Source: Bradyrhizobium sp. WD16
GTDB taxonomy: Bacteria; Pseudomonadota; Alphaproteobacteria; Rhizobiales; Xanthobacteraceae
Assembly (NCBI RefSeq): GCF_024181725.1
Contig: NZ_CP028908.1
Location: 3,771,501 to 3,835,500, forward strand
Direction of reading: 5' to 3'
DNA: 64,000 nucleotides
Position 1 is the stretch's first letter; each line of letters opens with the position of its first letter. A program made the position numbers and the translations under genes. Of this stretch, positions 56,604-64,000 are shown piece by piece. The notes beneath the pieces are model-generated. The model saw nothing but the letters and a program-made list of their open reading frames with translations, had not been told where the DNA came from and did no database searches.

Positions 56604-56605
56604 GG

Positions 56606-56652
56606 CGCGATCCGGAAAGTGTGCGTCATTTTTCCGATCAGATCATGCTCCA
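56606..56652. repeat. Rhizobial intergenic palindrome (GATCATGCTC type)
   Basis: GCGATCCGGAAAGTGTG and TTTTCCGATCAGATCATGCTC, three bases after the FNR stop, match a palindromic sequence that is very common between genes in Rhizobiales. CCGGAAA pairs with TTTCCG. It may stabilise or end the FNR transcript. It is unrelated to families A to E. Confidence 0.55.
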
Positions 56653-56873
56653 TCGGCGTGGAGCCGCGATGGCGATTTGTTTGACGGCGATCGCGCCGCA
56701 GGTGGCGGCGCGTTCCGCGCGCCTCACGCCGGCGAATGGCGGACCGCCTCGCCGGCAAGTGCAATGCGCAAGCGGATCGAGGCGTCCGCGCTCGTGGCGC
56801 TCGGCATGGTCTCACAATAAGCTGAAGACCGAAGAGCCGGAGCTGTTGAGGCAGTAAGTGCGGTATGAGCCCG

Positions 56874-58856
56874 TCACCGTGGCGTAATCGGCAGCGGTTC
56901 GCTTGTCACCGGCGATTCGGCGCCGACGAGCCCGAGCACGGAGGTCATTGCCGGCAGGGCCGCATCCGCCATGGCGGCATGGCCCTCCGCGGTGGGATGG
57001 ATGGCTCCGCCATACACCGCCGAGAGTACGCCCCAAGTCGCATCGTGGATGTCGGCGGGCAGCACCGAATTCGACACGCCCTGGGGATAAGTCATCGCGG
57101 TGAAGTAGCTATCGTTGGCGTCGCGGATCCAGCGGGCGCGCGGCAGATAGGCGCGGAATTCACTAGCGCCTCGGCCGCAGGTGAGGGGCTGGGACGAGGC
57201 GGCGACGATATCGCTCGTGAAGCTGTCGCCCTGCGCTGAAAAGCACTGCCGGTCGAATTCGGGGTCGGTCGCTGCCCGGGCGCAGAAGCCATGATCGGCG
57301 AAGGCGGCCTGATGACTCTCGACGAAGGTCATGCGATCGGCGTTCGGATCGCGGCACAGGATGCCACCCTGACATTCCGCCAGATTCTTCAGCTGGGGCA
57401 GGAATTCGCGCTCGACAAAGGCCGTGACCCGCTGCAGCCGCGCCGGGTCGGCGTTGAATGAGGGGTGGATGTCGAAGCCGGCCGGGCCGCCGGGGCAGGG
57501 GGCGCCGTTAGCGAGGGCCGGATTGCCGTAGGTGGTGAAGATCACGCGCGAGAGATCGCCTCCGACCAGAGGCTTGACGGCTTCGCGCAACCTGACGAAG
57601 CGTTGCGGCAGGTCGTGCTGCAGCGTCGAGCGGGAATCGTCGAGCGAGCCGAGCACCCCGCTGCGCCGGAACAATGTCCGCTCGGTCGTGCTGTTGACGG
57701 TCACATCGGCGACCAGTCCGGAGAAGTCGATGTCGTTGGCTCCGATCGACAGCAGCACGAGGTCGAGCTGGCGGTTGGGATCGCGTCGCCGCGCCGCCGC
57801 GAGCGCTTCGCGCAATTCTCCGATCTGGCCCGGGACGGTGCCGGTGCAGGTCATGCTGTTGCGCGTAAATAGGCATTCGCGGGCGCGTTGCGAACCAAAC
57901 AAGCCATCGCTGATGGTTGCGCCGGTGCAGGCCAGCGGCAGGTACGTGACCGCGACATGCGGATACATTGCCGCAAGCGCGATCGCCGCGCGGGTTTGAT
58001 AGCTGTAGAGCGAGCGATGGCAGGCGGCGTTGAACCATTGCGCTCCCAACGCCTGCCAGGCGCGCAAGCCGGCGGCCGAGGTGTCGCCGCCTTCGCAGGC
58101 GCGCGAGCCTTTGTAGCGTGCGCGGCTCGGCCGATAGTACTGGCTGCCCGGGCCGCCGAAATAAGACTGGAAGCAGAAACCCTCGTCGGCGAGTGCGACC
58201 GCTCGATCGGGATTGCCCTCGCCGGAGGCGATGGAATCGCCGAGGCCGGCGATGAAGAGGTCTCGCACCTCGATCGCGGTGCTGAGCCGCTGAGGTGGCT
58301 CGCCGCCGGTCGAGAGGTCGACGGTGGCATTGGTCGGCCGACCGTAACGGGCACGGAAATTTATCGGCTCGGCGCAATCGACCGTCGACTGTCGTGGACC
58401 ATCGCCGTCATTGAAAGTCCAGGCGCACACAGCACCGACCGGCACGGGACCGGTAAGCCGGACTGTCACGGCATGCTCGGTGGGCGTGAGATAGCTTTCC
58501 TTGACGCCGTCGCGGGTGCACGGCTCGTTGACATGCCCGGTGGGGTCGATGCAGAGCCGCGCCACGGTGTTGCGGGCCCAGCCGCGTCCCTCGCTCTGCG
58601 CTTCCAGGGTCTGCTCCGAGGTTAGAATCCGGCCGGCCCGCAGGGTCTCGACATGGATCTGGAAGTCGCGCTCCTCACGAAACAGGCGGAAGCGATTGCG
58701 CACTTCCCAATTGATGCGAAGGCCCGTCTCAGGCGGGGCCATCTGGGCGCCGGCGCGCGTCGGCAGCAGCCACCCCGCGGCGGCGGCGAGAGCGCCAGCG
58801 ATGATGATCAGGGTCGTGGGACAGGTGAGACGGGTGGGACGGCGGGGCATCATCAT
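56874..58856 (-). CDS. Secreted SGNH/GDSL-type hydrolase
   Basis: A 660-residue exported protein. Residues 11-38 form a signal peptide ending AGAQ. Residues about 40-210 are a beta-rich domain of unknown role. The SGNH domain follows: FIAGLGDSIASGEGNP (Ser nucleophile), IGANDIDFSG (GxND) and the histidine in GGAIHPTAEGH. The aspartate usually three residues before that histidine is a glycine. Many cysteines suit a periplasmic or extracellular protein. Likely an esterase or lipase. The start ATG 58856 is the first of three ATGs in a row. Confidence 0.85.
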   Translation of the reverse strand: MMMPRRPTRLTCPTTLIIIAGALAAAAGWLLPTRAGAQMAPPETGLRINWEVRNRFRLFREERDFQIHVETLRAGRILTSEQTLEAQSEGRGWARNTVARLCIDPTGHVNEPCTRDGVKESYLTPTEHAVTVRLTGPVPVGAVCAWTFNDGDGPRQSTVDCAEPINFRARYGRPTNATVDLSTGGEPPQRLSTAIEVRDLFIAGLGDSIASGEGNPDRAVALADEGFCFQSYFGGPGSQYYRPSRARYKGSRACEGGDTSAAGLRAWQALGAQWFNAACHRSLYSYQTRAAIALAAMYPHVAVTYLPLACTGATISDGLFGSQRARECLFTRNSMTCTGTVPGQIGELREALAAARRRDPNRQLDLVLLSIGANDIDFSGLVADVTVNSTTERTLFRRSGVLGSLDDSRSTLQHDLPQRFVRLREAVKPLVGGDLSRVIFTTYGNPALANGAPCPGGPAGFDIHPSFNADPARLQRVTAFVEREFLPQLKNLAECQGGILCRDPNADRMTFVESHQAAFADHGFCARAATDPEFDRQCFSAQGDSFTSDIVAASSQPLTCGRGASEFRAYLPRARWIRDANDSYFTAMTYPQGVSNSVLPADIHDATWGVLSAVYGGAIHPTAEGHAAMADAALPAMTSVLGLVGAESPVTSEPLPITPR

Positions 58857-58920
58857 GATCTTATCAATGCCGCGCGTGAGGCGAAAATATGGGATGCCGA
58901 CAGCCTGCGAGCGAGAGGGC

Positions 58921-59982
58921 TCACTCGGCCGGGTGGTGCTGGCGGTGACGAGGCTCGACCCGTTGCGGCACGGCGACGCGATTGAGGGCGTTGGTCCGGC
59001 GCTTCTCGATCCACGGGGCCACCACGTTGAGCCATAACTCGCGTGAGCCCATGATCGAGACCGAGACCGCGAACGGGATGGCGAAATAGAGCAGGCGATA
59101 GACCAGCAGCGAGGCAAGGACCTGTTCCTTGCCGAGCTGCGGCAGGGCGATCAGCATCGCAGCATCGAATACCCCGAGACTGCCCGGCGCATGGCTGGCG
59201 AAACCAATCAATGTGGCGAGGATGAACACCACCGAAACGGAGATGAAATCGACATCAGGCTGCGCGGGCAGCAGAATGTACATCGCCGTGGCGCAGAAGC
59301 CGAGATCGACGACCCCGATCAGGATCTGCAGCAGCGTCAGCTTGGCCGAGGGCAGAGTGACGGTCCAGCCGTTCTGGCCGAGCCGGCGGCAGCCGCGGGA
59401 CAGCCAGTACAAATAGATTCCGATGCCGGCGACGAGGCCGATGGCGATCAGGCGGTTGACCGGCGAGGGCAGCAGGTCGATGGCACTGGCGGCGTCTGGA
59501 TGCCAGGCCATTCCCAGCCCGAGCACGAACATGTTGCCGAGCCAGAATGTCAGGCCGGAGATGAAGCAGATCTTGGCGACGTCAATCGCCGAGAGGCCCC
59601 AGTCCGAATAGATGCGAAACCGGATGGCACCGCCGGTGAAGACCGTGGCGCCGATATTGTGGCCGATGGTGTAGCTGGTGAAGCTCGCCAGCGCCGCGAT
59701 CCGATAGGGCACGTGCCGCTTGTGAATCGTGCGCAGGGCAAACAGGTCGTAGAACGTGAGCGTGAAGAAGGCGGCGACGACGCAGAGCGCGGCCAGCGCG
59801 ATCCGGCCGGGCGACTTTTCGGTCAGCGCGCTCAAGACGACGCCGGTGTCGACGCCCTTGAGCATGCGCACCAAGGTCGTGATCGCCAGGATAATGATCA
59901 GCACGCTGGCGGCGATACCAAGCCGTCGCCAGCCGATCCGTCCCGTAAATCCGCGTTTAAGCGCGGTCAGCAGTCGATCCAT
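58921..59982 (-). CDS. Lysylphosphatidylglycerol synthase TM-region family protein (MprF N-terminal type)
   Basis: A 353-residue membrane protein with about eight helices and the family blocks SYTIGHNIGATVFTGGAIRFRIY, FISGLTFWLGNMFVLG and GFASHAPGSLGVFDAAMLIALP. MprF-type flippase domains carry these motifs, but the soluble synthase domain is missing. It probably moves a lipid. The stop is 64 bases from the SGNH hydrolase start on the same strand, so the two may form an operon. Confidence 0.85.
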   Translation of the reverse strand: MDRLLTALKRGFTGRIGWRRLGIAASVLIIILAITTLVRMLKGVDTGVVLSALTEKSPGRIALAALCVVAAFFTLTFYDLFALRTIHKRHVPYRIAALASFTSYTIGHNIGATVFTGGAIRFRIYSDWGLSAIDVAKICFISGLTFWLGNMFVLGLGMAWHPDAASAIDLLPSPVNRLIAIGLVAGIGIYLYWLSRGCRRLGQNGWTVTLPSAKLTLLQILIGVVDLGFCATAMYILLPAQPDVDFISVSVVFILATLIGFASHAPGSLGVFDAAMLIALPQLGKEQVLASLLVYRLLYFAIPFAVSVSIMGSRELWLNVVAPWIEKRRTNALNRVAVPQRVEPRHRQHHPAE

Positions 59983-60681
59983 TCATCCTCCCGGCGGAGT
60001 TCGAAATACATCAAAGCCGGCTGAACGGACAGGGGACAAGCGGCTGCGGCGGCATTCATAATCGAAAACTCGCGTTCAAAATACGGCTTCGTCCGGGCAT
60101 CGGGACGGCGTTGCTGCGGTGAAGGCGAACAAGGTTAAACCGATCGCGATCCCGGCGGCGCGGCAACGCCGACGGGGCTCCAATGTGCCAAAACCGGATC
60201 CGGCGAAACCCGATGGGCGACCAGGAGACGGACCGCGGATCGGCCAACGTATTATGAGCTGCACAACTCAATTCCACTCTATCTTGTCCGAGATTCACAC
60301 CTTGGTACCGGCCATGGCCTGAATGGCCTGAATTGGTCACGGAGGGCCCCGCCGTTCACGGATGCTGGCAGATTCAACGATGTCCACAGGGCTCCCCTCG
60401 ATCCCTACGGCAACGGTCATATACGGTTCGGCGCCGTCGTTACAGATCCCCGGGCGAAGCCGCCAAGCCCCCGATCCAGCGGGCCAGTTCCAGGCCGCAA
60501 CTCCCGTCCGATGGTCGACACAAGTCGGATGGGCTGCCAGCAAGGCGCGACCCGCGCCTACCGTCCATGGCTGCTTCTCATGTCATTGATATGACCGGCA
60601 ATATCACCGCTGACGTTGGTCCTGTTCGCTCGCCCGCTTGGCCGCCGGCAGGTGAAGCGGATGTCAAATCCCTAACGCCAC
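59983..60681. other. About 700 bases without a supported gene
   Basis: Between the flippase-like gene and repeat B4. Several short readings exist on both strands, but none has a plausible start, ribosome-binding site or domain, and base use in them looks like shadows. I see no tRNA, CRISPR or clear terminator. Confidence 0.55.
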
Positions 60682-60754
60682 TAGTGTCCTGTCTCCGAAT
60701 TACCGCTTCATTTGCCTCACCCTCGCACGGTCATTCGGAGACATCAGGACACTA
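60682..60754 (-). repeat. Palindromic repeat B, copy 4 (reverse orientation)
   Basis: 73 bp, tips TAGTGTCC and GGACACTA, arms GTCTCCGAAT and ATTCGGAGAC. The spacer GCAAAATCAAAAAGC (60755-60769) joins it to A5. Order and spacer are the mirror image of A-15-B, so the pair is inverted as a whole. Confidence 0.9.
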
Positions 60755-60769
60755 GCAAAATCAAAAAGC

Positions 60770-60845
60770 TAGTGCGGCTTATGTCTCGCAATTGCCTACA
60801 GGGGCTTGCCGCGAAGGGCATAGGCAATTGCGAGACGCCACACTA
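60770..60845 (-). repeat. Palindromic repeat A, copy 5 (reverse orientation)
   Basis: 76 bp with TA ends, tips TAGTGCGGC and GCCACACTA, 16-17 bp arms as in the other copies. It ends 24 bases before the stop of the membrane protein gene. Confidence 0.9.
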
Positions 60846-60868
60846 GTAGCTTGAAATTGCTGGTGGGT

Positions 60869-61324
60869 TCAGCTCTTGCGCAGGGCAAAGTGCGCGCCGC
60901 AGAACGCCATCAGGCCGCCAAGGAGGAGGGCAATAAGCCCTGCGGCCACGCCGCCGGCGACGGTTGGCGTTGCGCTGGGTCCGGAGGCCGCCTGACCGAC
61001 ACCTGCGAGCACAAGGACCGCGACAGCGATGATGAATTGGCGCATGCGCAGCGGAATCTGCCCCGATACGGCGCTCGCCAGCATCGCAGCGGCCACATAG
61101 CCGCCGACGAAGGCGCCGAGTCCCACCACCCACCATGCCAGCGCGGCCCGGGCCGGAATCAGATAGCCGGTCTCGGAACGCCACAACAGGCTCAGATCCA
61201 ATCCGAAGCGCGGGACAATCATGTGCACCGCCAGCGCGATCAGCACGCCCGAGGTCATGGCCGCGGCGAGGATCAGGCGCGGCGGGAAGACGATTGGTTC
61301 GGGCTTCTGATGTTGACGATCCAC
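60869..61324 (-). CDS. Small four-helix membrane protein, hypothetical
   Basis: A 151-residue protein with four hydrophobic helices (about residues 17-35, 60-82, 92-112 and 120-145) and a charged N terminus. I do not recognise a family. The reading begins at GTG 61324. A C-15-D repeat pair lies directly upstream (61382-61547) and an inverted A/B pair downstream, so the gene sits between two repeat clusters. Confidence 0.6.
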   Translation of the reverse strand: MDRQHQKPEPIVFPPRLILAAAMTSGVLIALAVHMIVPRFGLDLSLLWRSETGYLIPARAALAWWVVGLGAFVGGYVAAAMLASAVSGQIPLRMRQFIIAVAVLVLAGVGQAASGPSATPTVAGGVAAGLIALLLGGLMAFCGAHFALRKS

Positions 61325-61381
61325 TGTGGCTCTCTCGGCCGCGGGCTTGTCTGCCGCTGCAGCTTGGGGTCATAGCATGGC

Positions 61382-61454
61382 TGGTGTCCTGGTTCTAACG
61401 TTCGTATTCGCTTGCAGCGCGTGCCTGTACGAACGTTAAAACGAAAGGATGCCG
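61382..61454 (+). repeat. Palindromic repeat C, copy 3
   Basis: Left tip TGGTGTCC, arm GGTTCTAACGTTCGTAT, right arm GTACGAACGTTAAAAC, right tip diverged to GGATGCCG as in copy 1. A 15-bp spacer (61455-61469) leads to D5. Confidence 0.82.
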
Positions 61455-61469
61455 GCACGATGATGATTT

Positions 61470-61547
61470 TAGTGCGGTTTTGGATCTGACGGGCGTACGA
61501 AGGATTCGCCGCACTGTGCTGGTACGAGCGTCAGATCCACCGCACTA
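61470..61547 (+). repeat. Palindromic repeat D, copy 5
   Basis: 78 bp with TA ends, tips TAGTGCGG and CCGCACTA, arms GGATCTGACG and CGTCAGATCC. It ends six bases before the start codon assigned to the next gene. Confidence 0.88.
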
Positions 61548-61552
61548 CCGCC

Positions 61553-62188
61553 GTGAATGAAGCGGCGCGCGTCGTGAGGGACTTTGTTTTGCCGACCGAG
61601 TTGCCGAATTCCAGATTCCCCGATCTGAGCCCAGTATCCTACAGCTACAAGCCGTCGCTGGTCGGCGCGGCATGGCAGTTCGAACTGGGCGCGGAAGGTC
61701 TTTCGTTTCGCATTGGGCGGCGGGCGGAGACGTGGCCTTATCGCTGCATCACGGTGATCCGGCTGAGCTACAGGCCGATCTCGATGCAGTCGCGTCGCTT
61801 CCGTGCCGATGTCCACAACAATACCGGCCAGTCCGTTCGCATCGTGTCCGTGACGTGGCAGACCACGGCGCTGGTGGCGCCGCAGGACGCCGATTATCGT
61901 CGTTTCATCGTCGAATTGCACCGTCGCATGACAGCGGCCGGCGCAACACCGGCTTTCGAGGCCGGGCTCAGTCCGACATTGTTCGGGTTCGCTGCGGCGG
62001 CCATCGTCCTCGTCGCCGTTGCGCTCGCCGGGTTGTTCGTTCGTGCCGCGCTGATCGGCTCGTTTCCGGGAATGCTGTTCCTCGCCGGCTTCGCGGCGCT
62101 GTTCGGCTGGCAGATCGGTGGCTTTCTGCGGCGCAATCGTCCGCGCCGCTATACGGCAGCAGATATTCCGCCGGAGTTGCTGCCTTGA
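61553..62188 (+). CDS. Hypothetical protein with two membrane helices
   Basis: A 211-residue protein. The N-terminal 135 residues look like a soluble beta-rich domain (SYSYKPSLVGAAWQFELG, WPYRCITVIRLSYRP), followed by two helices near 142-165 and 170-188 and an Arg-rich tail. I do not recognise the family. The only early start is GTG 61553, just after repeat D5, with no ribosome-binding site, so the true start may be later or the repeat may have displaced the original leader. Confidence 0.6.
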   Translation: MNEAARVVRDFVLPTELPNSRFPDLSPVSYSYKPSLVGAAWQFELGAEGLSFRIGRRAETWPYRCITVIRLSYRPISMQSRRFRADVHNNTGQSVRIVSVTWQTTALVAPQDADYRRFIVELHRRMTAAGATPAFEAGLSPTLFGFAAAAIVLVAVALAGLFVRAALIGSFPGMLFLAGFAALFGWQIGGFLRRNRPRRYTAADIPPELLP

Positions 62189-62197
62189 CTGCTGCGA

Positions 62198-62623
62198 TCA
62201 GTGGCGCACCACCAGGACCGAACAGGTAGCGTAGCGCACCACATGTCCGGCATTGGAGCCGAGGAAATAGGTGCGCATGGCGGGCCGGTGGGAGGTCATC
62301 ACGATCAGGTCGGCGCCGATTTCGGCCGCTTCCTCGAGGATCTCATGGTAGATTCCGCCCTGACGGACGGCGGTGGAAATGCGCGCCGCCTCGATTCCGG
62401 ATTCCGCGGTGACGATGGCCAGGGCGTCTTCCGATGACTGGCGTTGCTGGGATTCGAAATCGGCCGGAACGTATTCGGCCAGCATCACCGGCGTGATCGG
62501 CAGCACGTTGAGGAGCCGCACGGTGCCCTGGAAGGTCCGGGACAGCGTCGCCGCCGTGGCGATGGCGGGTTTGGCGAGGTCGGTGTCGGAGAGGTCGATC
62601 GGCACGAGTATGGACTTGAACAT
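62198..62623 (-). CDS. Universal stress protein, UspA family
   Basis: A 141-residue single-domain Usp. It begins MFKSILVPIDLSD and ends with the nucleotide-binding pattern GSNAGHVVRYATCSVLVVRH (the G-2x-G-9x-G-like site followed by SVLVVR). It responds to stress or growth arrest in this family. Half of a repeat E lies 14 bases upstream of its start, near where a promoter would be. It converges with the hypothetical membrane gene. Confidence 0.88.
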   Translation of the reverse strand: MFKSILVPIDLSDTDLAKPAIATAATLSRTFQGTVRLLNVLPITPVMLAEYVPADFESQQRQSSEDALAIVTAESGIEAARISTAVRQGGIYHEILEEAAEIGADLIVMTSHRPAMRTYFLGSNAGHVVRYATCSVLVVRH

Positions 62624-62636
62624 CCTTGCCCTCCGC

Positions 62637-62662
62637 TGGTGGTTCAGAAATTCCCTTCATGA
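62637..62662 (+). repeat. Palindromic repeat E, partial copy
   Basis: GGTGGTTCAGAAATTCCCTT matches the left tip and arm of E1, but no right arm follows. It lies directly upstream of the universal stress gene, which is transcribed away from it. Confidence 0.6.
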
Positions 62663-62696
62663 TCCGCAGCGACGTCTCGAACGGAGCTTCTAAGCG

Positions 62697-63242
62697 TCAC
62701 TCGCCGATCATGTCCCGTCCTGCGCCTTCCCTCAACTGGCGTGGCGTGACGAAGCGGTCGAGCCGGCCGCGGCGAAATGCGACATCGCCCCAGTCGTCCA
62801 CCGCAAAGTCGATGACCGCCACGGCGCCGGTCGGCATGTGGTGGCGGAGTGCCTCGCGCGCCTTTGCGGGGCCGGCGGCGGTGAATGCCAGTGCGATTTC
62901 ATGCAGTGAAGGATTGTGCGCCACGATCATCAGCCGGTGCGGATCTTCGCCGGCGGCCTCGCGGATGATGGTGAGGAGGTTGGACGTGTCGGCGGTATAG
63001 AGGTCATCGCGGAATTCCGCCGGCCGCTGCGGCCAGTCGCGCGAGAGGAGGTCCCAGGTTTGCCGCGCGCGCTCCGCCGATGACACCAGTACGCGATCGG
63101 GCAGGAGGTCGTGGTCGGCAAGCCAGGTTCCGATCGCCGCGGAATCTCGGTGGCCGCGATCGTCAAGCCGGCGGTCGCGGTCCTTGTCGGAGGCCGAGTC
63201 CTTCTCCGTCTTGGCATGACGCATCAGCAGCAATCGGCGCAT
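62697..63242 (-). CDS. SixA-type histidine phosphatase
   Basis: A 181-residue phosphohistidine phosphatase. The catalytic RHG-like motif is LLMRHAKTEKD (R8, H9), with ERARQTWDLL and the second histidine in MIVAHNPSLHEIAL. This branch removes phosphate from phosphorelay or phosphotransferase histidines. ATG 63242 begins MRRLLLMRHAK, the usual start. Repeat C5 starts 10 bases upstream. Confidence 0.88.
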   Translation of the reverse strand: MRRLLLMRHAKTEKDSASDKDRDRRLDDRGHRDSAAIGTWLADHDLLPDRVLVSSAERARQTWDLLSRDWPQRPAEFRDDLYTADTSNLLTIIREAAGEDPHRLMIVAHNPSLHEIALAFTAAGPAKAREALRHHMPTGAVAVIDFAVDDWGDVAFRRGRLDRFVTPRQLREGAGRDMIGE

Positions 63243-63251
63243 ATGGCGGTC

Positions 63252-63290
63252 TAGTGTCCCGGTTCTAACGTTCGTATGCCCTTGCAGCGA
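63252..63290 (+). repeat. Palindromic repeat C, partial copy
   Basis: Left tip TAGTGTCCC, arm GGTTCTAACGTTCGTAT and loop CCCTTGCAGC, without a right half. The next 180 bases up to the oxidoreductase start hold no gene I can support. Confidence 0.7.
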
Positions 63291-63474
63291 CCAGCACCGC
63301 ACCTGCCGGGCGCCCTCGCGCCGATGGCTGAATCGGCCCCCGGTTTGCGCCCAGACCCTATCGGGTTCCAGGCCAAATCCAAAGCACGGGATGCCGCCTC
63401 GCGGCCTCGACAACCCTGGTGGATGGAGGCCGCCTCGCGAGGTGACAAGCTCGTGGTCAGCGGTCTATGACAAC

Positions 63475-64000
63475 ATGAACACAGGCGGGATCAAACCAGT
63501 GCCCGATTTCCAAACGTCCTACCGCGCCGCAGCAGGGGACCAGGTGAGCCAACCGGGCCAGAGCGTCGATACGTTGCAGGATGAGGCGGGGAGCGTGCCG
63601 CGGGAGCCGCGACCGAAGCTCGCGTTCGAACTTGATGTCGATGTCTGCGTCGTGGGGGCCAGCCTGGCGGGGCTGACTGCGGCGCGGGAAGCCGCCCGGC
63701 TCGGGGCCTCGGTTGCCGTGCTTGAATCCCGGCAGGTCGGTTGGGGCGCGTCGGGCCACAATTTCGGGTCGGTGATGCCGGGCTTCGATCTGCCGGTTTC
63801 CGAGCTGATCGAACGCGTCGGATTCGACGATGCGCGGGATCTGTGGGGGCTCGCGCAGGAGGGTGCCGATTACGTCGTCGCAACTGTCGCCGACAGCGGC
63901 GTCAGCGATCTCGGCGGTGGCTTCGGCGCGCTCGAAGTCTCGAATGTCGATAGCGGCGACGAACTGATCAGTCGCCTGCAAACGCTCGGCGAGGATTTCG
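63475..64000 (+). CDS. FAD-dependent oxidoreductase (DAO family), 3' end outside window
   Basis: The first 175 residues are visible. After about 52 variable residues comes the FAD-binding motif DVCVVGASLAGLTAAREAARL, then VAVLESRQVGWGASGHNFGSVMPGFD, which resembles OrdL/PuuB-type amine oxidases. The reading continues to base 64000 without a stop. ATG 63475 is the likely start. Substrate cannot be judged from this part. Confidence 0.8.
   Translation, partial: MNTGGIKPVPDFQTSYRAAAGDQVSQPGQSVDTLQDEAGSVPREPRPKLAFELDVDVCVVGASLAGLTAAREAARLGASVAVLESRQVGWGASGHNFGSVMPGFDLPVSELIERVGFDDARDLWGLAQEGADYVVATVADSGVSDLGGGFGALEVSNVDSGDELISRLQTLGEDF

Noticed and set aside
60333-60755. 140-codon + strand reading running into repeat B4
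   Set aside because: Its last third is repeat sequence and the rest shows no coding character or start signal.

Overview
The window reads as chromosomal DNA of a Rhizobiales bacterium of the Bradyrhizobium/Rhodopseudomonas type. The evidence is a Porin_2-family porin, a growth-pole-ring-like giant coiled-coil protein, PmtA-type phospholipid methylation, a FdVI-type ferredoxin with a TrxR-like ferredoxin-NADP reductase, a c556-type cytochrome, and a GnnA/GnnB-like pair of the kind that makes diamino-glucose lipid A. No rRNA or tRNA gene was recognised.

Region 1 (1-25 kb) is one long surface-polysaccharide locus, almost all on the + strand, with many start/stop overlaps. Its first 8.9 kb look richer in A+T (line 8041-8100 has 32 G+C of 60, line 13141-13200 has 40 of 60). 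This part carries rfbF, rfbG and rfbH (CDP-glucose to the CDP-3,6-dideoxy-4-keto sugar), followed by a thiamine-diphosphate enzyme and a short-chain reductase. That order strongly resembles yersiniose (4-C-branched dideoxyhexose) biosynthesis. Next come glycosyltransferases, methyltransferases, an AsnB-like amidotransferase, a methyltransferase-glycosyltransferase fusion, a nucleotide-sugar dehydrogenase, a UDP-glucuronate 4-epimerase-like enzyme, ManC, the GnnA/GnnB-like pair and MurJ.

Region 2 (25.1-26.8 kb) is a pile-up of short palindromic repeats split by an IS630-family element. The same repeats recur near 35.1, 40.0, 47.1, 54.1, 60.7, 61.4, 62.6 and 63.3 kb. I call them families A to E. 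Each unit is about 73-78 bp, has TA at its ends and TAGTG-type tips, and carries a family-specific inner inverted repeat. Units are joined in pairs by a 15-bp spacer. One pair is inserted inside another unit at a TA. This is the most unusual structure in the window.

Region 3 (27-47 kb) is mixed metabolism and transport: a xanthine-dehydrogenase-type molybdenum subunit with two cytochromes c, a porin and a MarR regulator facing each other across paired 12-bp sites, an EamA transporter, ThiD, then a putative membrane-lipid remodelling set (PmtA, PlcP/LpxH-like phosphoesterase, GT4 glycosyltransferase), threonine dehydratase, a hypothetical protein, an MFS transporter, dipeptide epimerase, and an Mla-type lipid ABC transporter (permease with STAS domain, ATPase, MCE protein).

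Region 4 (47-64 kb) holds the 1939-residue growth-pole-ring-like protein, divergent from an Hpt-domain protein with a CtrA-type site between them. It is followed by ferredoxin, thioesterase, ferredoxin-NADP reductase, an SGNH hydrolase, two families of membrane proteins, a universal stress protein, a SixA-like phosphatase and the start of an FAD oxidoreductase that runs off the window.
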